This document shows positions 1 through 12,382 of a stretch of 64,000 bases of DNA, piece after piece. Under the pieces are notes generated by a model. The model saw only the letters and a program-made list of their open reading frames with translations, ran no database searches and was not told the origin of the DNA. The first letter of the stretch is position 1; every line of letters begins with the position of its first letter. A program made the position numbers and the translations under genes. Location of the stretch: assembly GCA_030685235.1 (NCBI GenBank), contig MU839097.1:186001-250000 (forward strand), read 5' to 3'. The DNA is from Copromyces sp. CBS 386.78. Taxonomy: Eukaryota; Ascomycota; Sordariomycetes; Sordariales; Sordariaceae.

Positions 1-1863
1 CACCATAGTTCTTGTGGAGATACTCGGAGAGCATGGTACCTGTTTTCTCGTTGTCGACGACGTAGTGGAAGAGACTGTTGCCCGCAACCTGTTCGACCGG
101 CAATCTGTAGGCGTCTACTGGCACGTTCATAAGCTCTGCCAGTGTACCATAGGCACCGGGGATATCCCGCTCTCTCTTGAGACGTCTGATCGCTGCTAGA
201 CCCCGTGCTGTAGCTGAATCCATGGCATGTGAGAGATCCGCCTCCGCGTTGTCCCTATCCGCACGGGTATTCGAAAGCAAAGAACCGAGCTTGTCCTCCT
301 CGCGACGCAGTCTCTTTCGCTCTTCGTACAGCTGTTCCCTGGCCTCTTGAGCCTTGGTCAGCTTCTCAGAGATTGACGACCGGTCTTGACCGAATCCTTC
401 AAGACTGTCGCGGATGTTCTGGATCTCCTTTTCTAGCTGCTGGATCGAGTTTTCGACTAGCGTGACTTGCTCCTTCGCATCCATCTCGTTGGCCCGCTGG
501 TTCGCAAGCTGGATGGTCGTCTCCTCGATCTCGCTTTTCAGGAAAGCATCGCGATCGGCCTTTGTCCTGAACTGGGAGCTTCTCGTCTGCTTCGTCAGCA
601 ACGTCTTACGACCATTGGCCGCCAAATCCCTCTCGGCTGCCACCTCTTCCTCCTCCTTCTTCCACTTCTCGTAGTCTGGTGTGATCTTGGCAAGCTCAGA
701 CTCGGCAGCCTGGATCCTTCGCCTGACCTCGTTCAGCTCCGCCTCCTGTTGCTGCTGGGCCTTCTCGCGCGAATGTCGTGTCTCGTCAAGGTGTTTTAGC
801 TTCATCTCTGCCTTTGCCTGCGAACGCGCGGAGTCTTTCCTGTCCTCATCCAACTGGCGCCGTTCGATGGCCAGGAGTTCGAGAGTCTGCTTCAGCTCCT
901 GGAACTTGTGGTCGAGGGCGGCGATTTCCTTTTCTGTTTTCTGGAGCTGGGCCCGGTCCTTGGTCGTTGCGCCAGCACCTCCCTGCCTCACCTCTTCGAT
1001 CTGCTCCAGAGTGTTGTTGTTGGTCTCCTGTAGGCGGTGCCAGTGGGCGTACTCGAGACACCTGCGCTCGCGGTCCTTTTCTTGGAAATCGCGGAGTTCA
1101 TCCTTCTCCTCCTCCAGCTCGCTAAGACGCTCCTTGATGTACTCGAGCAACTCGTCAATCTTCTCGCGCTTGCTATTCGTCTCGGCCATAATCTTCAGCG
1201 ACTGTATGCGCCTGTCGTCGTAAAGGTTGGTACCGGCGATTTCCTTGAGCAGGTTGAGTCTTTCGTTCTCCTTCATGTTGGTGATGGCCGCAACACGACC
1301 TTGGGGCACGATGTAGAAGGGGTTCTCCTTGGCGAAACCGGCCGTCTCCAGAATCTTGAGGACATCGGCACGAGTCTGCACCTTCTTGTCGACCGAGTAT
1401 TCGTCCTTTTTCAAACCGATCGTCCTCCTGATAACGACCTCGTCGCCGGGTTCGCTGAAACGTTTATCGGTGTTGTCGAAGATGATCTCGACGTATGCTG
1501 ACATGACAGCCGAGCCCGAACCCTCGTGGAGAAGGGCCTGGCGCTCTTCGCGGCTCATGTTGGTGTAGGCATCGCTGAGGACGAATCGGATGGCGGCGAA
1601 GAAGTTACTTTTGCCTGAACCGTTGCGACCAACAATAACATTGGTACCGGCAGAAAAGGGTTCTATTACGGTTTGCTCCTTGTAGCTGGCGAGGGAGTGT
1701 CAGAAGTCAGCACCGGATTCAACCTGCCTCAATGCGCCAGGCGCGCGCCACACCCAAAACGATGAACTGGTAATTGCCAGACGCGCAATACGCGTGGAGG
1801 TAATATAGACAAGCATGCGACGCACCTTTTGAAGCCCTGGATAATAATCTGTTTGATATGCAT
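1..1863 (-). CDS. SMC3: SMC3 cohesin ATPase, N-terminal ~574 residues (runs off left edge)
   Basis: Structural maintenance of chromosomes protein 3, a cohesin core subunit that holds sister chromatids together in the nucleus. Two exons are visible: 1826-1863 (12 codons plus 2 nt, starting MHIKQIIIQGFK) and 1-1685, separated by a 140-nt intron (GTGCGT donor, CAG acceptor). The Walker A motif GRNGSGKS is at residues 32-39. The adjacent lysine pair in GLKKDEY (K105, K106) matches the Eco1 acetylation site known in yeast and human SMC3. A long charged coiled coil follows. The last ~70 residues before the edge (GTLAELMNVPV, then VAGNSLFHYVV) match the start of the SMC3 hinge. The family is about 1200 residues long, so roughly half is present; the hinge, second coil and C-terminal ATPase half lie outside. 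It is transcribed divergently from MOT1. Identity to SMC3 rather than SMC1 rests on the start, the KKD site and the hinge. Confidence 0.95.
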
Positions 1864-4800
1864 GGTTGCGATTTTGCCGTCGTCAACTGGACGACAGCCC
1901 GGCGGCAGCTACTTTGTTGTTGAAGAAATGCGCAAGTGGGATGAACTAGGTATAGACAATGGGAACACAACAATAGGCTGTTGTTGTTGGACTAGTAGAC
2001 AGCTGCGCGCATTACTCGGCGCAACAAGGGTACAACAGTTCAGGTCGAGAGCTCGGAGGTCAAGAGTTGTGGAAATCGGATCGTCTCTGTTTGCATCGTT
2101 TGGTTCGCATCCATCGGTCGCGGGGTGGGCGCGGCAGGGCGTCGTGGTTGAGAATGACGGAAGTTGTCTACCCTTTTCAGTTTTCGAGATATGGGGAGAA
2201 GATTGTGATCAAGTTTTGGTTTTGGACACGGTACACACACGAGCGCGAAGTTGCTGAGAAGAGGGGCGTGTTGGCCGGGCTGGCGGGTGACGATACCGGA
2301 GAACTTCCGTTGTTCTTTCTTCAGTTGCACTTGAACCTCCAATTCACTTTCTCGCGTCTCCATCCCCTCGCCGGTTCCCCTGTCGCGCGCTCTCCCCACT
2401 TGCAGGGGATTTCTCTCACACGCAGGCAGCACAGCGGGCGGCAGGGCCAGAGTCGCAGCGAGTGAGCTCTCCAAGACGCTTGGGCCAGTGTGACTATGAG
2501 GATAGAGAAAAGCGCCTGGACCGTCACATCTCTGACCAATCAGAGGACGGGTTCCAAAGCAGCTTTGATGGATTCGGTGACATGGCGAAACATGGAGAGG
2601 AGGGTGAGCGGCTGAGAGGGAAGCGAAGCTATTTCGAGATTCAAGATTCAAAAAGCCTCCATTGCGCGACGTGCTTTGGTAACTGAGCACAACGGAACCA
2701 TTGAACTACGATGATTGGGACTGTTGAGCATCGAGATATATTTCAGCTCCAAAGTTGCCCGTGTCTCGACAGACGCGTGGCAGTAGCTGCATCCGTCAGA
2801 GCCCCTAGCGCGGTTGATGCAATGTCTCGGCCATCCTTCCAAATTCCATGTGGCTTCTTGATATCCGTTGGCTTATGATGATGAAGCAGTAACAACACCA
2901 CGGAACTAACATAAGAGAAAATATGCTGGACGAACGGCTGTTACGTTATCCGAACAAAATGTGTAGGTACATGGTTCCAATTTAAGGCGCATTGCCACTT
3001 GTATCGTGGAGATAGAAGAACCAAGGACATATCGCAGTTCCATAATATCTGGGACCTGGTTGCTCCTCCAACGGAGGGTTTATTTGTTGTCTGTCTCTAC
3101 GACATCTTCCGAACAACTGTCCGTTTTCAGCTCCTCCATTCTTGGGACAGCCAATCGTCATTTCCGTAAATGGAGACGACCCAACGTCCCGCATTTGTTC
3201 TCGTTTGAAGTTGGGGTCCCAAGGTTTCAACGAGAAAACTCTGTTCGAGGCTTTCGACTCTCTCTGGCTCGCCTGGGACCGAAATGGTGCCCGAATGGGG
3301 AGCAGCAAGGATCCCCAGACTTTGAAATGATCAGTGGGCGTTCCCATGCCCCACTTGACGGAAACCTAACTGTTTTTAGCTTGCTCCACTGTCCCTGCGG
3401 TGCGGCAACCTCCTCACAAAGACCTCATAGTAACTGGCGATTCGATCAGGGCGCTCCTATTCTCGATATTGTCCGTGACGTGCCGAGAACTGTCTGGTTC
3501 TACTCCAGAAGCGAAAAAAGGAGCAGATCGTTGTTGTTTTGAATGGTTCCGGTGTCGCAGATCCCGCGTGGAGATTGTCGGTGATTACACACTTTGTGCC
3601 GTCCGACTAATGCACGCGTATAAACCTGGAAATGTCTGACTTGAACCTCTTTTTTAACATCCAAGGCTGGCCAGATATCGGCGTTTAGATTCTCGCCAAA
3701 CAGCCCTTTCTTACAACTTTGCCAGCCGTTGGGAGTGCCCTCCTTACCGCTCTGCATTGCGAGGTTGCTTCCAGAGTCCCTTGACGGTGGTCACAGGACG
3801 GCGGCGACGGCGGTACCATCCGAATCCCATGCATGACATTGACGGGCGAGACAGGCACACCAACAAGGGCACCGTACCGAGATATCCCCAATCATTGGCT
3901 TTCCGGATTTGGGGATTCTCACAGTACGAAGACGAACGACGGCTCTCTTTTGATATGGATCAGGCACACCGTTGACAGATGATGGGCCATGGGGTGCGTC
4001 GCCAGCTTGCTTATGCTACACTACCGTGTAGGTTTCTTTTTCGTTTCGCGCCGCGCCATGACAGCTAAGCAAACGTTTTCCATCATCAAAGATGAGGTTG
4101 TGGACGTCTGTTAGGCTGATGTAGGCGGATATGAAGATGGTCGTGTATCATGGTTCTTCCACGAAATGTGACCCTTCGGAATTGAAGGCTCACATTTGCC
4201 ATCACGGCCCTAGAAGCAGGAAAGTAGAAGGACTGCAATGTGGCGGGTCGAGCCGACCCGGGGGCCTGGGTTTATATATTTATACGACTAGGTTGCCTTG
4301 CAGCCAATCAAGCCGAGACCGAGACGAGCCCAGTCCTGTATGCGCGGGGAAAGCAAGAAGCTCAGCAACACTTGGTTGCTCACTCCGTGGACAAAGTCGG
4401 CTTTCTCGGAAAAAGTGAGCTTCATACGGTTACCGGTAGTCGTTGTATCACCGCCCGGGTCCGGAAACGGATGAGAGTCGTAAGCCGGACTAGTCCCGAT
4501 TGCAAGACTGTACGACTTCCGGTATCCGACGGACGGAGATTTCGATAATCTGTCGAGGTAGGCAGGCCTCGGACCGCGATGGCAGAGTGATCGCTCAGCC
4601 AGACGACCCTTCTCCTGTGTTTTGCAGCGCAGCCTTTCTGCTGGCTATTCGTCATCGGGTCGCACTGGGCTTTGTCCCGAAGGGTTAAGGCAGGCAGGCG
4701 GGCGGAACAGGCAGGCACTGGCAAGCACGCATCTTCGTCATCCGACTCGACTCCAAGTCCACTCGGGGCAGCTGGTTTGGCAACAGGTGAGCTGGTGTTG

Positions 4801-5170
4801 GAAGGCAACGACATGGAATTCTAGGCATAAGAAATGGACTGGGAAGACGTGGAAGGAAAAAAGAAAAGGGAAAAGAATTGACTGACATGGAAATTCAAGA
4901 TGCAAAGCCGTCAACCGTGCACGGCACCACGGGACAGGGACTCTGGAAAGAGCCACAGGGCAAAGCTCTCAACGTGATGAAGCTCAAAGCAAATGCACTC
5001 CTTCCTTCTTGACTGGAGAAACGGACTGGGGCGTGAGGCCGGGCAGCCAACCAGAGGGCGCGGTGGGCCGCACTTGACTGGGGCATTGAGGTGCAATTGG
5101 GGGAGGCGCATGGATGGCAGGGGTACATGGATCGCGCTAAAATTTGGGAAGGGAGGAACGTTGGGAAGTG
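1864..5170. other. Intergenic region between divergent SMC3 and MOT1
   Basis: About 3.3 kb without a gene I can support. The part next to SMC3 (1864-2500) should hold its promoter and leader. Open frames occur here, for example at 3006-3542 on the plus strand and 2982-3347 on the minus strand, but they overlap each other, have no recognisable motif and show no codon bias. Base composition is normal and I see no tRNA, repeat or transposon remnant. Confidence 0.6.
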
Positions 5171-6631
5171 CCGGCTTGTCTATAAATTTACTAACCAACA
5201 TTCTTTATAGACAGGCCGCTGCCCTCCACCCGAACCTCCCACTGCCCGCCATCGCCCATCCGCGCACTTGTTGCTCGCTACGCCCTACTACAACCTGCGC
5301 CCTACTGCGCGTCGTGCACGACCCGACCTCACCTTCCGTTCTCAATCCGACCAGCCAACCACCAATCAGTCCGGGCGACACAGTAACACAAGGCAGCAGC
5401 ACATCTCAGACGCAAATTGCCTGCCCTTCAACGTCACCACCTTCCGATACTTGGCTACTTGGCCACTATTTCAAGACGACAAGACCGGGAGTTGACCGCC
5501 TGGTCCAGACCCCTCCATACGTTATTTCGATCCTGCCCCGCCAAAATATCCACGGGCTACACGGACCACACGGACCATCTTTCGGCGGCCGCTGTCACCG
5601 TTGCACTGTGTGTGCTTTGTGTGTGTTTGTCTAGCGCAAGGTACCGGCGACCTTAAGTGGCTTGCATAAAGAGACTTTTGGCAGAACGGGGACACCACAC
5701 ACCTTGTTCACCTTGTTCACCTTGAGCCCTTCGGACGGTGAGTCTTGATATTTGATATTACCATTTCATCCCACATGTCATCTCACCAACAACGCGCCCC
5801 ACCACTTTCATCTGTCTACCTATGTTTGGTTTCTTGCAACAAGTATTGTTGTCATTGCTGGCGCCCCTCGAACACATCATCTGGCTTGAGTCATGCCAAC
5901 CGACTCCCTTCTTCCTGTCATTCCGCTTGCTTCTTTCACGATGACCATAGACCACCACACACAATGCGTCAACTATAGGATCCAATCCAACAATGTGATG
6001 CAAAGGGCTAAAACCTGATATTTCTAGACTTCCTGATAGAAACCTCCCTTTCTTCCCACAATCCTACAACAACAGTCGCCAGCATCACAATCCACAGTGA
6101 AGCTTGTGTTGTGCATTTGGGACTACAGCCTTGCCATACCTGTGGAAATTCCCAAGGTATGTTCACATATCCATCACCCTACACCTCATTCTTGCCACGC
6201 CTTTCCTTTGCCTCAGAATCAGTGTACTGTAAATCTCGTTGTCACTTCGTCGTTGGGTGTTGTCTGTTTTGAGCTTTCTTGTCATCGAGGTTGGAGACCT
6301 GAATGTGGACTATATCTCCCCTAACCCTCAGACATAAACATTCCGGGTCTTGGCAGGGGGGTTCACCTCGTCAACGTCTCTTGTTTTGTTGTTGTTGCTG
6401 ATCCATTCACCCGGACCACATATCAAACTACCCCTGGTTGTTCTTCCCCCCTCCCCCTTTGCCTCCTTTTTCTAGGCTCCTTGCAAATTTAAGAAGGAAA
6501 AAAAACGAGCATCATCTCCGTTATTCCATGCATCAGACAAAGCTTAAAGGGTATAAGACTGACATTCTTGCAGTGCCATGGCAATAACCCCCTATTAACA
6601 TATCAACACAGTCTACTGACATGAACAAGAG
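5171..6631 (+). promoter_or_regulatory. Probable promoter and long 5' leader of MOT1
   Basis: A TATA-like box (TATAAATT, 5181-5188) is followed 30-40 bp downstream by a strongly C/T-rich stretch (about 5215-5480), a common layout of fungal core promoters and leaders. Downstream are good splice signals without long coding frames: donors GTGAGT near 5738 and GTATGT near 6158, and acceptors such as GCCTCAG near 6217 and CCTCAG near 6331. This suggests a leader of up to 1.4 kb with one or more introns ahead of the MOT1 start. The transcription start and the exact introns cannot be fixed by eye. Several short frames occur in the leader, none recognisable. Confidence 0.4.
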
Positions 6632-6647
6632 ATGGCGTCACGGCTAG
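6621..6647 (+). promoter_or_regulatory. Upstream ORF overlapping the MOT1 start codon
   Basis: An ATG 11 nt before the MOT1 ATG opens an 8-codon frame (MNKRWRHG, stop TAG at 6645-6647) in a different register, ending 14 nt inside MOT1 exon 1. Scanning ribosomes that initiate here would terminate past the main start, so it could lower MOT1 translation. This is inference from position only and depends on the mRNA including 6621. Confidence 0.5.
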
Positions 6648-9600
6648 ATCGCCTTGTCACGTAAGTGCTCTGCTCTTTCTGAAAGGGTTGTGTTTTTCTA
6701 GACCCTTGACTAACAAGCTTTACGTATAGGCTCATCGAGACGGGCAGTACTCGCCTGATCCGGGATGCTGCTGTAGACCAGCTCGCTACATGGCAAAAGG
6801 AACATCCCGATGAGCTTTTCAACCTACTCTCTCGGGTTGTCCCCTACTTGCGCCACAAAGACTGGGAAACCAGATCAACTGCTGCCAAGGCTATAGGCAA
6901 AATTATCGAGAATGCACCGCAATATGACCCCAATGCCGACGAGGAGCCCGACACGGTGATGAAAGATGATGATAGCAATGGCTTCATCAAGAAAGAAGAG
7001 GGCCCAAAAATCTCTCTAAGCGAGGAGGAGCAGTTCAGTCTTAGGACCCTGGACGTCATTAACATTCTCAAGTACGGAAGGCCGTTGCTCAGAATTGGCG
7101 ATAAAAATGATTGGGGCCTTGCAGCCCTCGATCCACAGAGCCGACTGAATTATCAGAAGAAGACGCTCAATGGCCGTCTGGGTCTCCTTGGACGTGAGTT
7201 TAAGGATGAAGAGATACCTGTCGTTAACGACGCCATCCTCAGCCCTGCGACCCCTCTCGATCCAGCTGCAGCTAATGGCTTCGGCCGTCATGACAGTGTC
7301 GGTTCCGCCAACAATCAGAACGGTGAGACGGCCGGGCTCAGTGCACGGCAGCTGAATGTTCTCAAGCGAAAGCGGAAGAAGGAGGCCCAGAAGGCTGCTC
7401 AGGGCAAGGCCGGCTTCGGTGACCTCTCGTTGCGCCGAAACACAACTGCCGGCTCCGAGGGATTTGACGATACCCCAATGGTGGACGCCGACTCGAAGGG
7501 CGGCAAGATGAACGACTATTTCAGCCTTGATAGGCCCGCCGATATCGAAGAGGACACTAAGGTTGTCAGCGAATACAAGGGCCCCATCATCCCCATCAAG
7601 TCCGAGATCGAGGCCGACAACAACTTGGAAGGGGTTGAATGGCCATACGAACGTCTCTGCGATTTCCTCAAGGTCGACCTCTTTGATCCTCAATGGGAAA
7701 CTCGTCATGGCGCTGCCATGGGCTTGCGCGAGGTAATCAGAGTCCACGGCGCTGGCGCGGGAAGACTGATGGCCAAGTCTCGTTCAGAGAACAATGAACT
7801 CAACCGGAAGTGGCTGGATGACCTCGCTTGCCGCTTGTGCTGCGTTTTGATGCTTGATAGGTTCACAGATTATAGCTCCGATACCTCTGTGGCACCTATC
7901 CGTGAGACCGTCGGCCAGACACTTGGATCCGTCCTTCGTCATTGCCCTCCAGCAACGGTCCATGCCATCTACGAACTGCTGTTTCGTATGGTGATGCAAA
8001 GAGATCTCCAGCTTAACTACCATGAGTGGGCCATCTGCCACGGTGGTATGATCGGCCTTCGATATGTCGTTGCTGTGAGAAAGGACCTGCTGTTGCAAGA
8101 TACTGCCATGATTGACGGCGTTATTCTCGCTGTCATGGAAGGATTGGCCAACCAGGATGACGATGTTCGCTCGGTCAGCGCGGCAACTCTCATACCTATG
8201 GCCAAGGAATTTGTTATGATGCGCTCAGATGCCCTACCCGATCTCATCAACATTGTTTGGGAAAGTCTTTCCAACCTGGGAGACGATCTCAGTGCGTCTA
8301 CAGGCAAAATTATGGACCTCCTGGCGACTCTTTGCAGTTTCCCAGAAGTCTTGGAAACCATGAAGCACTCGGCGTCACACGACGAGGAGCGATCATTCAC
8401 ACTCCTTGTCCCGAGGCTTTATCCCTTCCTTCGTCATACTATTACCTCTGTCCGGCTTGCTGTGCTCAAGGCTTTGATGACATTTGTCAAGCTTGGAGGC
8501 GACACCACGCAAGGATGGCTTGGCGGACGGATTCTGCGTCTGATCTTCCAAAATATTCTTGTTGAGAGGGATCAGGAAACGCTAAATGCATCTGTCGATC
8601 TTTGGGCAGCCCTCGTCCGCACACTTGCTGACAACAACCCTGCGATCCTCGCTGATGAGTTTGGGCCGCACGTGGACACGCTCATGCAGCTGACGCTCCA
8701 TCCCATCGGTGTGTCCAGAAACCCCATCCCCATGAATGCAGCCCTGTTCCAGAAGCCTTCTGGCGGAACATATTCTATGCCAGGGGTTATCGCTGGTGGT
8801 AACAGGAGGTCATCGCCACCAGAAGGTGCGGAGAGGACTGTCAAACGGAGGAGAAAATCAACCAAGGTCGACGATCCTCCTCCTACCTCCCATACCCACG
8901 ATGTCGATGGTCACATGATGCAGGGAGATGTCGACCTCGTTGGCATGGATGTTCTGATCCGCTCCCGCGTTTCGGCTGCCAAGGCCATGGGCTTAGTCAT
9001 GGCTTTGGTTCCGCCATCAACCGTCGAAGCCTACGACGCCAGCATCATCCCCGCCCTCTCATCCGCATACTCTTCAACTCAGCTTACTGCCGGCATCATC
9101 ATTGACGAGTACGCCAAGAATAGCGCCTCTAGTAGTCAGGCGTCAGCTCGCTTTGTCCAGCCATTGCTCGCAATTATTGAGCAAGAACGGCCATCACACT
9201 ACCGAGACCTGGTCACCTACGTACAGCGGGTACGATCACAATCACAACAGCTGCTTAACCTCTGCCGAGATCATGGAAAGGTTGCGCAGAGCAAGCTGCC
9301 CACCCTCGCTGTCGTGGTACAGGGTGAGCCCGAAGCTGGTCCCGGCGCCTTCTCCATCGCCAATGCTGAAAAGGTTGTCAACGAAGATTTCGAGAGGCTC
9401 AAGAAGATCATGGCCCCTGGTCAGCGGCTGATCGCTGTTAAGGACCTCAATGAGGCTCGGGATCTCGTCGTGATTGCCATCGAGGAAGCCAAGGCGGCAA
9501 AGGAAGCTCGCGATACTCGTATTCGTGCTTCTGCTGCATGCGCCTTGGTGTCTATGCAGGTGCTGCCCAAGAAGCCCAGCCCACTTATCAAGGCTATCAT

Positions 9601-12382
9601 GGATAGTGTCAAAGGCGAGGAGAACCATCTGCTACAGTGCCGCTCCGCTACGAGTGTTGCGCGTCTGGTGCAACTCTTTACCGAGTCTGGTCGCCGTGGT
9701 CCTGGCGACAAGATCGTTGCCAACTTGGTCAAGTATACATGTGTGGAGACTGCCGAGACCCCCGAGTTCCCCCAGCACGCTCACAAGACGAACGTTATTC
9801 TGTCCATGTCCAAGGAAGAGGACCGAGCCGAGCACGACGATCCAATCAAATTCGCCATCGAAGCAAAGAGAGCTCACATTACTCGTCGCGGTGCTAAGCA
9901 GGCTTTGGAGGTTCTGTCACAGACATACGGACCTGAGCTTTTGAGCCGGGTGCCTAGTCTCAACGCCTTCATGGAGGAGCCTTTGGTAAGAGCCTTCTCG
10001 GGCGAACTTCCAGCAGAGGCCAGAGATCCTTCGAGCACGTTTGGTCAAGAAATCGTGGATGCCCTGTCCATCATTCGAACCATGACACCAACACTACACA
10101 CCGCACTTCACTCATTCGTTATGAGACAAGTGCCCTTTGTCATCAAGGCTCTCCAGTCCCAGCTTTCGGTCTTCCGATACATGGCTGCCAAGTGTATGGC
10201 CACCATTTGCTCTGTCATTACTGTCGATGGTATGACTGCTCTTGTCGAAAAGGTCCTGCCGTCCATCAACAACCCTGTCGATCTCAACTTCCGCCAGGGT
10301 GCCATTGAGGTTATCTACCACTTGATCGCAGTTATGGGAGACGCCATTCTTCCCTATGTGATCTTCCTTATTGTGCCTGTCCTTGGTCGCATGAGCGATT
10401 CTGATGACAACATCCGTCTTATCGCGACGACATCCTTCGCCACTCTTGTCAAGCTCGTACCACTTGAGGCTGGCATTCCTGATCCCCCCGGTCTTTCAGA
10501 GGAGCTTCTGCGTGGACGAGACCGCGAGAGAACGTTTATTCAGCAGCTACTTGACCCGAAGAAGGTTGAGCCGTTCCAAATTCCAGTCGCCATCAAGGCC
10601 GAACTGCGTTCTTACCAGCAGGAGGGTGTCAACTGGCTCCATTTCCTCAACAAGTATCACCTCCATGGTATTCTCTGCGACGACATGGGCCTCGGAAAGA
10701 CGCTCCAGACAATCTGCATCGTCGCCAGTGACCACCATCAGCGTGCTGAGGAGTTTGCCAAGACCGGTGCGCCGGATGTCCGAAGATTGCCGTCTTTGAT
10801 CGTCTGCCCGCCCACCCTCTCGGGACATTGGCAACAGGAGATCAAGAACTACGCTCCGTTCCTCAGCGTCACGACCTATGTTGGTCCTCCTGCTGAGCGT
10901 AAGGCAATGAAGGACGTCCTGGACAAGACCGACATCGTCATCACCTCTTATGATGTCTGCCGCAATGACATCGACGTCATCAATAAGTACAGCTGGAACT
11001 ATGTGGTTCTTGATGAAGGACATTTGATCAAGAACCCCAAGGCGAAGATTACCATTGCCGTCAAGCAACTAGCCAGCAACCACCGCCTGATCCTCACCGG
11101 AACGCCCATCCAGAACAATGTGCTAGAACTCTGGTCTTTGTTTGACTTCCTGATGCCCGGCTTCTTGGGTGCAGAAAAGGTGTTCCTTGACAGATTCGCG
11201 AAGCCCATCGCCAACAGTCGATATAGCAAGGCGTCTTCAAAGGAACAAGAAGCAGGCGCTCTGGCTATTGAGGCGCTGCATAAGCAAGTCCTGCCCTTCC
11301 TTCTGCGCCGTCTCAAGGAGGAAGTTCTTAACGACTTGCCGCCCAAGATTCTGCAGAACTACTACTGCGACCTCAGCGACCTCCAGCGCAAGCTTTTTGA
11401 GGACTTCACCAAGAGGGAGTCGGCGAAGATCACGGAAGAGGCGGGCCGCGATGACAAGGAGGCCAAGGCCCACATTTTCCAGGCACTGCAGTACATGCGC
11501 AAGCTTTGCAACTCTCCGGCGCTCGTCATGAAGCCCGGTCACAAGCAGTACGACGATACACAAAAGTTCCTGGCCAAGCGGAACACAAGTCTCGAGGATC
11601 CAGTCCATGCCCCCAAGCTTACGGCACTCCGAGACTTGCTTGTCGACTGCGGTATTGGTGTCGAAGGTCAAGAATCGTCCGATCCGCTCTACACGCCCAT
11701 CAAGCCTCACCGTGCCCTCATTTTCTGCCAAATGAAGGAAATGTTGGATATGGTTCAGAACACCGTCCTCAAGACTATGCTTCCCTCAGTGTCTCACCTT
11801 CGTCTTGACGGCTCCGTCGACCCTACCCGCCGTCAGGACATCGTCAACAAGTTCAACAGTGATCCGTCATACGATGTGTTGCTGCTCACCACGAGCGTCG
11901 GTGGTCTTGGTCTCAACCTGACTGGTGCAGATACCGTCATCTTTGTGGAGCACGACTGGAACCCGCAGAAGGATCTGCAGGCCATGGATCGCGCCCATCG
12001 TATCGGTCAAAAGAAGGTGGTCAACGTTTACCGTTTGATCACCCGCGGAACACTCGAGGAGAAGATTCTCAGCCTGCAGCGCTTCAAGATTGACGTCGCT
12101 AGCACGGTCGTGAACCAGCAGAATGCAGGACTTTCGACCATGGATACGGATCAGATCCTCGACTTGTTCAACCTTGGCGATGCTGGACCAAACCTCATAA
12201 CAGAGGGCAAGAACAAGGATAACCTCGAGGGCAGGGAGGAGGACATGGTAGATATCGAGACGGGCGATGTCAGACAGCCTGGCAAGAAGGCGGCTTGGCT
12301 TGAAGGCCTTGGTGAGCTGTGGGATAATTCACAGTACGAGGAGAGTTTCGATCTCGATGGTTTCTTGAAGACCATGCAGTGA
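6632..12382 (+). CDS. MOT1: MOT1/BTAF1, TBP-associated Swi2/Snf2 ATPase
   Basis: Nuclear ATPase that strips TATA-binding protein from DNA and redistributes it between promoters. Exon 1 is 6632-6660 (MASRLDRLVT), intron 6661-6729 (GTAAGT donor, TAG acceptor), exon 2 is 6730-12382; the product is 1893 residues, the usual size for the family (yeast Mot1 is about 1870). Residues 1 to about 1270 are helical HEAT-type repeats with a basic/acidic insert around 190-260. The Snf2 core is C-terminal: DDMGLGKT (Walker A, about 1327), DEGH (about 1436), TGTPIQNN (about 1466), and the helicase C motif DRAHRIGQ (about 1762). The acidic tail ends in a short hydrophobic segment. All Snf2 motifs look intact. 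The small first exon was chosen because it restores the conserved N-terminal HEAT start; the next in-frame ATG is at 6848. Distinction from other Snf2 proteins rests on the long HEAT-repeat N-terminus. Confidence 0.96.

Noticed and set aside
3006..3542. Plus-strand 178-codon frame in the SMC3-MOT1 gap
   Set aside because: A minus-strand frame covers the same bases, no motif is visible, and no start or splice context supports it.
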